21,284 nucleotides of DNA. Origin: a virus. The position numbers and the translations under genes are program-made. The DNA is taken from positions 1 to 21,284 of the IMG/VR virus record IMGVR_UViG_3300045996_001270. The stretch is one strand, 5' to 3'. A model generated the notes under the pieces. That model did not search any database. It saw only the letters and a program-made list of their open reading frames with translations, and had not been told where the DNA came from. Positions 14,392 to 20,289 of this stretch are shown here, piece by piece (positions within the stretch are counted from its first letter, which is position 1; every line of letters begins with the position of its first letter).

Positions 14392-14759
14392 AGGGCGCTC
14401 TCCTCGACTGGTAGTGTGGTGTCCGCAAGGCTCTCGTCGGATACTGCCTCTACCGCGGCGGTCTGGACAGCGGCGAGGGCCACGAGGGCGGCGGCGGACG
14501 CCTTCGGCACGGAGGGGATCAGGCTCGTAAGGGACAGGCCCTCGAACCACAGGAAGCCGAGGGCGGCGGCGGCGGTGTTGAACCCTTTGCGCGTGATGCG
14601 CTTGGCACTGCTCGCGATCAGGTGCAGGCGACCGACCCACAGGAACAGTTCGCCGTTCTCCCGATAGGCCTCGATGAACTGCCTCCCCGGTTCAGTGGGG
14701 TATTCGGCGAATACAGCGCCTAGCTTGCGGATCTCCTTGTAGATCGAGAACATCTTCAT
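14313..14759 (-). CDS. Putative membrane protein in the lysogeny operon, 148 aa
   Basis: The N-terminal 60 residues are mixed alpha/beta (MKMFSIYKEIRKLGAVFAEY, LFLWVGRLHLIASSAKRITR). Two hydrophobic stretches follow (AAAALGFLWFEGLSLTSLI and SAAALVALAAVQTAAVEAV), then a Ser/Glu-rich tail. Its ATG overlaps the MarR-like stop (ATGA), and its last 79 nt overlap the start of the integrase. It could be a superinfection-exclusion or immunity protein, since it lies between regulator and integrase, but no family is recognised. Frame support: coupling plus sensible composition over most of its length. Confidence 0.6.
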   Translation of the reverse strand: MKMFSIYKEIRKLGAVFAEYPTEPGRQFIEAYRENGELFLWVGRLHLIASSAKRITRKGFNTAAAALGFLWFEGLSLTSLIPSVPKASAAALVALAAVQTAAVEAVSDESLADTTLPVEESALWLSSPASDFPVAFVPEETASLSTSR

Positions 14760-15106
14760 GCTTCCCCGTTTGCTATCGCCATCAGGCGATCTTTGAGTTG
14801 CCTGCCCCTCGGTGTCAGCGTCACGATCTTGCGGCGCCGCTCGTAGGGGTCCTCAGTTGCCTTCACCAAGTCCAGTCCAGGTCTGCGTAGTCGGTGTATC
14901 TTGCTCAGCGCCGAGACGTTTCTCGACATCGTCGACTGAGCAACACCGAGGGCATCGGCTATGTCCTTCATCGTGCAGCCCTCATGCACCACGATGTAGA
15001 GGAATGTGTTGACGGTCTGCGAGGGCAGCTCTTGGTCGAGCTTTCTGAACTCCTCGATGGCCTTGAACATATTCCAGATGGGGGCGGTCCCATTCGTCTT
15101 CGCCAT
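14756..15106 (-). CDS. MarR-like winged-helix transcriptional regulator, 116 aa
   Basis: The order of elements is that of MarR proteins: N-terminal dimer helix (MFKAIEEFRKLDQELPSQTV), helix TFLYIVVHEGCTMKDIADAL, recognition helix GVAQSTMSRNVSALSKI, and a wing ending in RRRKIVTLTPRGRQLKDRL. The wing sequence VTLTPRGR is characteristic of the family. ATG 15106 has GGAGG six nt upstream. As the first gene of the operon with a membrane protein and the integrase, it is the best candidate for the lysogeny regulator; no CI- or Cro-like gene is visible in the window. That role is inferred. Confidence 0.85.
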   Translation of the reverse strand: MAKTNGTAPIWNMFKAIEEFRKLDQELPSQTVNTFLYIVVHEGCTMKDIADALGVAQSTMSRNVSALSKIHRLRRPGLDLVKATEDPYERRRKIVTLTPRGRQLKDRLMAIANGEA

Positions 15107-15243
15107 GTTACCCTCCGGGGGTTGGGTGTCTCGCTCGTTCTGTCAGGTAGTCGGTCTGTCATCGGTTGGCAAGAGGCAATTCTTGATTTTCCGCAACAGG
15201 CCTCGCTGACGACGTTCGTTCTTACCCCGTACTCTCCCATTGG

Positions 15244-15276
15244 GGCCACCGCCAGGTGCTGTAAGCGGCAGTGGCC
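15244..15276. other. Imperfect inverted repeat upstream of the MarR-like operon
   Basis: GGCCACCGCC and GGCAGTGGCC pair at 9 of 10 positions around a 13-nt loop. It lies in the about 220-bp gap (15107-15328) between the 190-aa gene's stop and the MarR-like start. There is no T-tract on either side, so it may be an operator or a weak terminator. No gene is seen in this gap. Confidence 0.35.
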
Positions 15277-15328
15277 CTCTGTTCGAGCATCTATGTGCTC
15301 ATTCCTCGGGTACTGTTTTAGTGGTGCG

Positions 15329-15901
15329 TCAGGCTGCCGCACCTATCAGTCTGAGAAGCGCTCCGCGAGTAGGTTTCGGGGGTAACAGTTGACCTCCTGG
15401 ATGCCCTCCTCCTTGAGCCTGGATGCCCTCCTCCTTGAGGAAGCGAGGGGCCTCGACCTTGTGGACCGGCTGGCCGGCGCGCGCGCAGGCGTTCTTCAGC
15501 GCCCAGCCATCCCGCACCGTGGCCTCGGCGGTGAGGTCCATCAGGTCCAGGTGGTGCGGCAGGTGCGTCGCGAGGTAGCCGAGCACCGTGTCGTAGTTCT
15601 GGTAGGGGATGTCCGAGATGAAGTCCGAGACAGGGCGCCCGTAGATGGTGGGCGACCATCCCGGATCGGTCACGTCCTCGGCCTCCCGCTCGTCGCCCCA
15701 GTGCCCCTCGCCGTTGCCCATGTCGACCCACTCCGGGCCGAATGCGTCGGCCTCGGGCTCGATCCTCGGCTCGGGCGTGGCGGCGACCATCAGGTGGGTG
15801 ATGGCGATCGCCGACAGGGCGGCGGCCTTGTGGTAGTCGCCAGCCAGCGCAGCCTCGGTGGCCTGGGTCAGGCAGCGGGCGGCATTGACGCCGTGGGTCA
15901 T
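15329..15901 (-). CDS. Hypothetical protein, 190 aa, C-terminus altered by a tandem duplication
   Basis: MTHGVNAARCLTQATEAALA is a helical N-terminus, followed by an acidic segment (GPEWVDMGNGEGHWGDEREA) and a conserved-looking part with YGRPVSDFISDIPYQNYDTV. ATG 15901 has GGAGAG upstream and overlaps the previous stop (ATGA). Near the end a perfect 22-bp tandem duplication shifts the frame. With one copy removed the gene would read EEGIQEVNCYPRNLLAERF and stop at 15346, a more natural ending than the Gly/Pro-rich tail it now has. Function unknown. Confidence 0.65.
   Translation of the reverse strand: MTHGVNAARCLTQATEAALAGDYHKAAALSAIAITHLMVAATPEPRIEPEADAFGPEWVDMGNGEGHWGDEREAEDVTDPGWSPTIYGRPVSDFISDIPYQNYDTVLGYLATHLPHHLDLMDLTAEATVRDGWALKNACARAGQPVHKVEAPRFLKEEGIQAQGGGHPGGQLLPPKPTRGALLRLIGAAA
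15396..15439. repeat. Perfect 22-bp tandem duplication
   Basis: 15396-15417 and 15418-15439 are identical. The unit starts CCTGGATGCCC and ends TCCTTGAG in plus orientation. Because 22 is not a multiple of three it changes the C-terminal frame of the 190-aa gene. It looks like a recent slippage or assembly event. Confidence 0.9.
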
Positions 15902-16062
15902 GTGGGCTCTCCGATGGTGGTGGTCAGAACGGCGTTGGTGAGGGCTGCCTCAAGCGCAGCCTCGTGCTTGGCGAAGCAGCCGGGTGAGAGGCGCTCGGTG
16001 ACGTACCAGCCCTCCCCTTCCATCTTGTCGGCGTGGATCAGGCAGCGCTCATGCAGCTCCAT
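15898..16062 (-). CDS. Hypothetical protein, 54 aa
   Basis: Starts MELHERCLIHADKMEGEGWY and continues VTERLSPGCFAKHEAALEAA. The ATG at 16062 has GAGAGGATC upstream and the stop overlaps the next ATG (ATGA). A longer frame to 16140 exists but its extra part has poor composition. Small soluble protein of unknown role. Confidence 0.6.
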   Translation of the reverse strand: MELHERCLIHADKMEGEGWYVTERLSPGCFAKHEAALEAALTNAVLTTTIGEPT

Positions 16063-16267
16063 GGTCGGGGTGATCCTCTCGGCGTGGGTACAGGAGGTTG
16101 GCCGCCATGCTCTCCAGCCCGTGGCGGACCAGGAACTCAATCGCGATGGCGTTCTCTTCGATGCGCCTGCCGGTCGATCGCGCCAGCTGGCGGAGCTTGG
16201 CGGGCTTGCTCGGAGTCTGGCTCAGCAGGCGGACGAGCAGTGCCGGCAGGATGTCGGCGGCGGTCAC
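16049..16267 (-). CDS. Hypothetical protein, 72 aa, GTG start
   Basis: Reads TAADILPALLVRLLSQTPSK after the GTG, then a basic helical segment (LRQLARSTGRRIEENAIAIE). GTG 16267 overlaps an upstream TGA as GTGA, the same coupling used elsewhere in the operon. The last 14 nt overlap the following gene. No family recognised. Confidence 0.5.
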   Translation of the reverse strand: MTAADILPALLVRLLSQTPSKPAKLRQLARSTGRRIEENAIAIEFLVRHGLESMAANLLYPRREDHPDHGAA

Positions 16268-16437
16268 TCCCCGTACCGCTCGAAGGTGGCGGTCACCATG
16301 AGCCGACCGAGCACGAAGCTCGGCGAGAACGAGACCTTCTTGCCCGGCCCGTAGGACCGGCCGCACCCAGGCCTCGAACATTATGAAGCTCTGGAGCCAG
16401 CGGCGGGGCATCCAGGTCACGTGGACGGTCAGGACAT
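16264..16437 (-). pseudogene. Small gene with apparent compensating frameshifts
   Basis: ATG 16437 has GAGGAG at good spacing but its frame stops at once (ATG TCC TGA). The next frame immediately continues with protein-like LTVHVTWMPRRWLQSFIMFE and AWVRPVLRAG. The original frame then resumes with KKVSFSPSFVLGRLMVTATF and ERYGE, ending at 16264 in phase with ATG 16437. One base lost near codon 3 and one gained at GGGC near 16335 would restore a 57-residue protein. This could be real damage, sequencing error or a recoding signal. The GTGA overlap with the next gene supports the stop being genuine. Confidence 0.35.
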
Positions 16438-16439
16438 GG

Positions 16440-16648
16440 TCACTCCTCGGTCTCGTGGAGGGCGTAGGAACCTGCTCCAGACCTGGCGCCGCTCGGGCGA
16501 ACCGGGCGCCAGACCTTGGCGGCCCCCTGCCGGATCAGGACGTCTTCGCTGAGATCCTGCGCCGGATCGATCGCTTGCGAGGGCCGCCCATGGTAGCGGC
16601 CTGACCGGAGCAAACGATGGCGGTCGGAGCCGAGGGGAGGAGAACCAT
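16440..16648 (-). pseudogene. Possible small gene with a frame change at an ATCG repeat
   Basis: The frame from ATG 16648 reads MVLLPSAPTAIVCSGQAATM then GGPRKRSI and ends soon after. A different frame continues DPAQDLSEDVLIRQGAAKVW and runs to a stop at 16440, 2 nt before the next start. Adding one ATCG unit to the GCGATCGATCCG run would join them. Alternatively the downstream part begins at TTG 16613 (57 aa). Low certainty. The adjoining gap up to the plus-strand gene at 16824 shows no gene. Confidence 0.28.
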
Positions 16649-16823
16649 TCGCCGAAGGTTCGAGGAGCCCGCCAGGAGGACCTCAAGGTAGACCACGGAA
16701 ACGGCCTCTCGCCATCCACGCCCGCCCGTGATCCACCTCCGGCGGGATTTCCGGTTGACGAGCCTCCCTTTCAGGAGCATCGTTGATCCCGAAAGCGGAG
16801 GTCATGTCGGTGGAGATGAGACC

Positions 16824-17099
16824 ATGAGGCTCGTGCTCGTAACCTTCTCCTTGATTGTTCCTCTTGTTGCCGTCGCCACGGAAGCAAACGCTTTGTGCAA
16901 CCGCAAGGTTGGGAGCCAATGCGTAAGTGCCACCCTCTCTCGAGGATGGAACTCTGATTGCACTGCTCGCTGCATCGTCACCGTAGTTCCCATTGGGGAC
17001 AACGGAGAGGAGAAGGAAGTTCAAGTTATCTTCGATCCCGACGCTTCAGAAGCTGACATCCCAAATGAAATAGATCTTCGAAAGGAGAAGCAGGATTAG
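16824..17099 (+). CDS. Small exported Cys-rich protein, 91 aa (moron candidate)
   Basis: It lies on the opposite strand to the phage operons. A signal peptide (MRLVLVTFSLIVPLVAVATE, cleavage likely after ANA) precedes four cysteines (LCNRKVGSQC and SDCTARC), which would form two disulfides in the periplasm. A beta-rich end follows (CIVTVVPIGDN, KEVQVIFDPDASE). A GGAG lies 9 nt before the ATG. The base composition is lower in GC than in the minus-strand genes. Orientation and composition suggest lysogenic expression from its own promoter. No family recognised. Confidence 0.65.
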   Translation: MRLVLVTFSLIVPLVAVATEANALCNRKVGSQCVSATLSRGWNSDCTARCIVTVVPIGDNGEEKEVQVIFDPDASEADIPNEIDLRKEKQD

Positions 17100-17147
17100 C
17101 TTTGTATGAAAGGTAGGCGCAGCCACACCATTTCATAGAGCTAACGC

Positions 17148-17185
17148 GCCGAGCGGCGTGTAAGCAGTGTTATCCGCCGCTCGGC
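17148..17185 (+). promoter_or_regulatory. Perfect 11-bp stem-loop abutting a ribosome-binding site
   Basis: GCCGAGCGGCG (17148-17158) and CGCCGCTCGGC (17175-17185) are perfect complements with a 16-nt loop. AAGGAG of the next gene begins one base after the stem. There is no T-tract, so translational control, transcript protection or a repressor site fits better than termination. Confidence 0.55.
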
Positions 17186-17198
17186 AAGGAGACTCATC

Positions 17199-17432
17199 AT
17201 GCCCCAAGATGCTTTTGTTGAAAGCAAAGCGATAGGCAAAACGGACGAACCGGATAGCCCATTTCTGCTGAGTGGCAATCCTCCAGAAGAACCCGACCCA
17301 TCGTCCTGCACCTGCTCGTACCAGGGTCAGCTATATAGCTGTGGAGCGATCATCTGCAGACGGGACCGGAACATGGTTTATCAGTGTACGAATAGGGGCT
17401 GGGCAAATACCGGTAGAACGTGCGTGGACTAG
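17199..17432 (+). CDS. Small Cys-rich protein, 77 aa (moron candidate)
   Basis: ATG 17199 follows AAGGAG. The N-terminal half is acidic and polar (DEPDSPFLLSGNPPEEPDPS). The C-terminal half carries six cysteines (SCTCSYQGQLYSCGAIIC, then VYQCTNRGWANTGRTC). No signal peptide is visible, so a metal-binding or secreted-by-other-route protein is possible. It forms a plus-strand pair with the exported gene 99 bp upstream and ends facing the minus-strand early genes. Family not recognised. Confidence 0.6.
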   Translation: MPQDAFVESKAIGKTDEPDSPFLLSGNPPEEPDPSSCTCSYQGQLYSCGAIICRRDRNMVYQCTNRGWANTGRTCVD

Positions 17433-17460
17433 TGCGTTCGGAGGGTTCAGTTCCTCGAGG

Positions 17461-17491
17461 GTCTGTGCTATGCTGCGGGTATGGCACAGAC
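17461..17491. terminator. Inverted repeat between convergent genes
   Basis: GTCTGTGC and GCACAGAC pair perfectly around a 15-nt loop, overlapping the stop codon of the last early minus-strand gene and following the plus-strand gene. The position suits a bidirectional terminator, but there is no T-tract on either side. Confidence 0.3.
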
Positions 17492-17611
17492 GGTCCTTGC
17501 CCTGGTTTCGGCTGAGGATCGCGCGCGGTTGGCGGCGTGGGCCTCGAAGGATGGGCCCTCAGCGGCAATGCGCCGCTCCAGGTCGCGTATGAAGCCATAG
17601 CTGCCGATCAT
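17468..17611 (-). CDS. Hypothetical peptide, 47 aa
   Basis: MIGSYGFIRDLERRIAAEGP is followed by a basic Ala/Arg-rich end (SSAETRARTVCAIPAA). The start follows the previous stop as TGATCATG, the same spacing as in the next gene pair. It is the last gene of the early run before the opposite-strand morons. No family recognised. Confidence 0.5.
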   Translation of the reverse strand: MIGSYGFIRDLERRIAAEGPSFEAHAANRARSSAETRARTVCAIPAA

Positions 17612-17613
17612 GA

Positions 17614-17805
17614 TCAGGCCTCCGCGTTGAAGACGGTGCCGTTGTCGCGGACGCCGAGCCCGCACACGTCGAGCGCCTCGACCAGTTCCTCGCGGGTGTG
17701 GAACAGGCGCTTGCCGCGTTGGTAGCGGTCGAGCGCCAGGATGTCGGTGCCGCCGATGGTCACGCACCAGGCGTCATTGGCCGGCAGATAGCGGACGCGG
17801 ATCAT
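17614..17805 (-). CDS. Hypothetical protein, 63 aa
   Basis: MIRVRYLPANDAWCVTIGGT continues DILALDRYQRGKRLFHTREE with a helical LVEALDVCGLG. It looks like a compact alpha/beta domain. The arrangement TGATCATG links it to the gene before it. Frame and codon use support coding. Unknown role in the early region. Confidence 0.6.
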   Translation of the reverse strand: MIRVRYLPANDAWCVTIGGTDILALDRYQRGKRLFHTREELVEALDVCGLGVRDNGTVFNAEA

Positions 17806-17807
17806 GA

Positions 17808-17981
17808 TCAGACCTCCGGGACGTAGCGCAGCAGGTTGGGGCCGAGGTACGAGTTGGGATTGGCGAGCAGCGTCCAGACGATGCGCTCGCGGAACGCCGC
17901 CAGGTGTACCGAGTAGTTAAAGTCGTAGGTCTGCCGCTCAGCTGGCAGCGCGGTGACCGATGGGTTGTAGTCCGGTCCCAT
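17808..17981 (-). CDS. Hypothetical protein, 57 aa
   Basis: Begins MGPDYNPSVTALPAERQTYD and ends with NLLRYVPEV. The ATG overlaps the previous stop by one base (TGATG), with GGAGGG just upstream. There is no membrane segment. Unknown function. Confidence 0.6.
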   Translation of the reverse strand: MGPDYNPSVTALPAERQTYDFNYSVHLAAFRERIVWTLLANPNSYLGPNLLRYVPEV

Positions 17982-18268
17982 CAGTGAGCCCTCCGGCGGC
18001 GACCATGGGCGGTGCGCCACGTGCGGGCGCCCTCGGGGCGGTACTCCGGCGGGCGCTTCTCGGTGCCGCACATGCGGGCGACGATCTGCCCGATCGTGCC
18101 GGGGCCGGCGGCGAGCGCATCCCAGCGCGCCATGATCAGCTCGCCTGTGATCGCCTCGAATGACCGGTTGGTGGTCCCGAGCGGGTGGCCGGCGCGGCTC
18201 TCGCCCACGATGCGATCGGTCACGGTCTCGCGGATCAGCGTGGCGAAGGCGTTGGTGTAGGCGTCCAT
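17981..18268 (-). CDS. Hypothetical protein, 95 aa
   Basis: MDAYTNAFATLIRETVTDRI is followed by SFEAITGELIMARWDALAAG and a very basic end (HGRRRRAH). It is helical in the centre with a positively charged tail that could bind nucleic acid. It starts 16 nt after a 13-bp repeat copy, the first gene behind it. No family recognised. Confidence 0.6.
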   Translation of the reverse strand: MDAYTNAFATLIRETVTDRIVGESRAGHPLGTTNRSFEAITGELIMARWDALAAGPGTIGQIVARMCGTEKRPPEYRPEGARTWRTAHGRRRRAH

Positions 18269-18284
18269 GGTGGCAACTCATGAT

Positions 18285-18300
18285 ATGGTGGATTGATCAG
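18285..18300 (-). promoter_or_regulatory. 13-bp repeat copy after the Gp88-like gene
   Basis: Coding-strand CTGATCAATCCACCAT includes the TGA stop of the Gp88-like gene and lies 16 nt before the next ATG. One substitution from consensus. Confidence 0.6.
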
Positions 18301-19055
18301 CCGACGACGAAGCCCGAAGTGTCGGTCTTGGCGCGGCCCTTGGCCTTGAGCCCGACCACCACGCCGCGGTCATCCGCAAAGCGAAGGTCGCTCTCGTCGC
18401 CGTTGACCACAGGGTGGCCCATGAAGGTCTCGGGCAGGGCATTGCGGAACACGGCGGCGACATTCCAGCCCAAGGCGAGGGCTTCGGCCGACCGCTCGGC
18501 AGCGGCAGGATCGTCCGAGTAGCTGTAGGTCAGGCTGTAGTTGGCCGGCAGGTTCGCCCGCTTGGACGGGATGTGCTTGGTGTAGTCGTAGAACTGCACG
18601 TCCGGGAACAGCGCCATGATGTTCGGCAGTTCGTCGGTCGGACGGTAGGCGACCCGATTGACGCTGTGCGCGATCGGCGCGGGAACCTTGACGCGCTCCC
18701 ACACAATGTCAGACGTGCCGTTCAGCCGGACGACTGGCTCAAAGCCTTCGTCGCGCGCCTTGTTCACGAAGCGGGTGATCTCGCCGACCAGCTGAGCCAT
18801 GAAGGCCTCGCGGTTGCGGAAGTAGAACTGCGTCTTGGCAATGCGCGCCTTCTCGATCGACTTGAACACGCCAGCCCGGCCCGCAGTGTTCAGGCATGCC
18901 GCGGCGCAGCCCTTGCTGGCCATCGGGCAGACCTGGAAGCCCGACAACTTGACGGGCGCAAGGTACAGGATGGCCGTCTTGAAGCCCTTTTTCTGACCCT
19001 TCACCGTCTTGGCGTTGGCGTCGAGATTGAGCAGGCGGCCGGGATAGCGTTCCAT
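18297..19055 (-). CDS. Gp88-family phage protein, 252 aa
   Basis: Residues near 30-60 read TAILYLAPVKLSGFQVCPMA and SKGCAAACLNTAGRAG, the cysteine cluster typical of the Gp88 (gene product 88) domain found in actinophages and some proteobacterial phages. Later segments VRLNGTSDIVWERV, FPDVQFYDYTKHIPS and NYSLTYSYSDDP also fit that family. The CxxxxxxCxxxC pattern suggests metal or cluster binding; the biochemical role is not established. ATG 19055 has AAGGTG upstream and a repeat copy 16 nt away. The longer frame to 19331 is rejected because it runs over real upstream genes. Confidence 0.82.
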   Translation of the reverse strand: MERYPGRLLNLDANAKTVKGQKKGFKTAILYLAPVKLSGFQVCPMASKGCAAACLNTAGRAGVFKSIEKARIAKTQFYFRNREAFMAQLVGEITRFVNKARDEGFEPVVRLNGTSDIVWERVKVPAPIAHSVNRVAYRPTDELPNIMALFPDVQFYDYTKHIPSKRANLPANYSLTYSYSDDPAAAERSAEALALGWNVAAVFRNALPETFMGHPVVNGDESDLRFADDRGVVVGLKAKGRAKTDTSGFVVG

Positions 19056-19071
19056 TGTGGCACCTTGTGGC

Positions 19072-19087
19072 AGAGTGGATTGATCGG
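19072..19087 (-). promoter_or_regulatory. 13-bp repeat copy upstream of the Gp88-like gene
   Basis: Coding-strand CCGATCAATCCACTCT, 16 nt before the Gp88-like start, in the 82-bp gap after the preceding gene. Three or four positions differ from consensus. Confidence 0.5.
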
Positions 19088-19137
19088 CCCATAGTGGCCA
19101 TCGTGCGAGGCGCCGCGCGGGCGCCCCGAGGCGATGA

Positions 19138-19233
19138 TCACCCGAGGTAGGCGAGGATGGGCGCCCACAGGCAGACAGAGGCGAGCGCCCATGTGATTGG
19201 CGAGCCGGCGAGCCCGGCGAGGAGCTTACGCAT
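19138..19233 (-). CDS. Single-pass membrane peptide, 31 aa
   Basis: MRKLLAGLAGSPITWALASV followed by CLWAPILAYLG is almost entirely a membrane helix with a basic start, giving an N-in orientation. Its ATG lies within the end of the previous gene (ATGCGTAA overlap), so translation is coupled. Small membrane peptides are common in phage early regions. No homolog recognised. Confidence 0.5.
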   Translation of the reverse strand: MRKLLAGLAGSPITWALASVCLWAPILAYLG

Positions 19234-19378
19234 TGGCGGCGACCGGCCGCAGGATGCGACCGCGGAAGGCGGCGCGACGCTCGGCTTGCCGAAGCTCGGC
19301 AATGGCCAGCTGGCGGATTTCCTCGGCCCAAGCCTCGCGAGCGTTGGCGGTGGCGGTAGCGACGGGATGCTCATTCAT
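19226..19378 (-). CDS. Hypothetical helical protein, 50 aa
   Basis: MNEHPVATATANAREAWAEE continues IRQLAIAELRQAERRAAFRG, a long charged amphipathic helix that may form a coiled coil or bind nucleic acid. It starts 22 nt behind a 13-bp repeat copy. It was preferred to the competing frame from 19374, which is Ser/Pro-rich until it joins the membrane peptide. Confidence 0.6.
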   Translation of the reverse strand: MNEHPVATATANAREAWAEEIRQLAIAELRQAERRAAFRGRILRPVAANA

Positions 19379-19569
19379 TGGGGAACTCCAAGAGTTGGCG
19401 TGATGGATAGATTAGCCTCTGCTTTCGGCTTGGGCGCCGGCAAGGGCAGCGCAGCAATGGCCAGGGCGAGGCCCATGAGCGCAAGCTGGGTTGTCGGGCT
19501 GGAGAGGAAGCGCCAGAAGGCGCAGACGTTGCGCCAGCGGCGCGGCTGGATAGGTTCAGGGCAGAACAT
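19375..19569 (-). CDS. Possible small membrane protein, up to 64 aa
   Basis: The frame from ATG 19569 contains a hydrophobic helix (TTQLALMGLALAIAALPLP). An internal ATG at 19476 would give 33 aa and place the repeat copy at 19544 in front of the gene, as elsewhere. The end of the frame runs through the next repeat copy and overlaps the following gene by 4 nt. No good ribosome site. Low certainty. Confidence 0.33.
   Translation of the reverse strand: MFCPEPIQPRRWRNVCAFWRFLSSPTTQLALMGLALAIAALPLPAPKPKAEANLSITPTLGVPQ
19401..19417 (-). promoter_or_regulatory. 13-bp repeat copy upstream of the 50-aa gene
   Basis: Coding-strand GGCTAATCTATCCATCA, 22 nt before the ATG at 19378. Two substitutions from consensus (TAATCTATCCATC). 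Confidence 0.5.
19544..19561 (-). promoter_or_regulatory. 13-bp repeat copy, most upstream in the early region
   Basis: Coding-strand CCCTGAACCTATCCAGCC, with one extra base in the TGA-C spacing and one change in the core. It lies at the head of the early gene run. Confidence 0.45.
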
Positions 19570-19582
19570 TGAGGTTGTCCGT

Positions 19583-19701
19583 AAGGTTGGCTCAATCTGG
19601 CCACCAATGGTGAGCTTGACGCGCTCGCGCTTCGATGCCCGCTACTGTGCCGGGGTAGACGCGGCTATTTGCGGCACTGATGACCAGATTGAGACAACCT
19701 T
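19583..19701. repeat. 18-bp inverted repeat with one mismatch
   Basis: AAGGTTGGCTCAATCTGG (19583-19600) and CCAGATTGAGACAACCTT (19684-19701) are complementary except at one position, 83 bp apart. A third related piece, ATTGAGGTTGTC, lies at 19568-19579. The set suggests a protein-binding site or DNA-end structure just ahead of the early genes. Confidence 0.6.
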
Positions 19702-20183
19702 GCGGCACCACTTCACGCTGGCATGGTGGCGAGGCCTTCGCGCCCCGTTGCAGGGCATAGCGGCGTGCCAATTGGCGAGCGTTCGGTGGTGCCGTAGGGT
19801 GTCTGTTTGCTAGGTGCCCGGATCATGCGGACCACAGGCCTATCCCTGCGGCAAATCCGGTGTCTCCGACGTCGCTACTCGGCCCATGGGATGGCGCCTT
19901 TCGCGATGGCCTAGTGCGCCCCTAGCGGCGCACGTCCGGTTAAGCTGGGCAAGCCTGCCAATGCGCATCGGTTCCGACCGATCCCCTGCCAACCTGCTGG
20001 CTGGCTACAGAGCACGCGCAGAGCGTTTTCTTGCACCGGAGCGCCATCGCACGGCGCCCACTGGCGTGGACCACATCGCGACCCCTTGCGGGCTTGTCGG
20101 CAGGCTCTAGCCTGTTGGGTGGTCCCCGGCGGCCCGGTTCTCTTCCCGGTCCGGTCAACCGCGTCTCGTTGTTGACGACGTGG

Positions 20184-20212
20184 AATGTATGCCTGCATGG
20201 ATTGCCACGCAA
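20184..20212 (-). promoter_or_regulatory. Candidate host sigma70-type early promoter
   Basis: On the minus strand TTGCGT and TACATT are separated by exactly 17 bp, with a run of seven A about 4 bp upstream that could act as an UP element. It lies in the only AT-richer patch of the noncoding region and points toward the early genes. The hexamers match the E. coli consensus only partly (3/6 and 4/6). Confidence 0.3.
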
Positions 20213-20223
20213 CAGCTTTTTTT

Positions 20224-20289
20224 GGGTGCGACACTTTTCTGTTTTTAGCCACGGTTTCTGCGGGTTTGACGTTGACCGTTGTCGCACCC
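20224..20289. repeat. Perfect 10-bp inverted repeat
   Basis: GGGTGCGACA (20224-20233) and TGTCGCACCC (20280-20289) are exact complements 46 bp apart, next to the A/T run. They flank the AT-richer patch and could bind a regulator. Confidence 0.55.
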
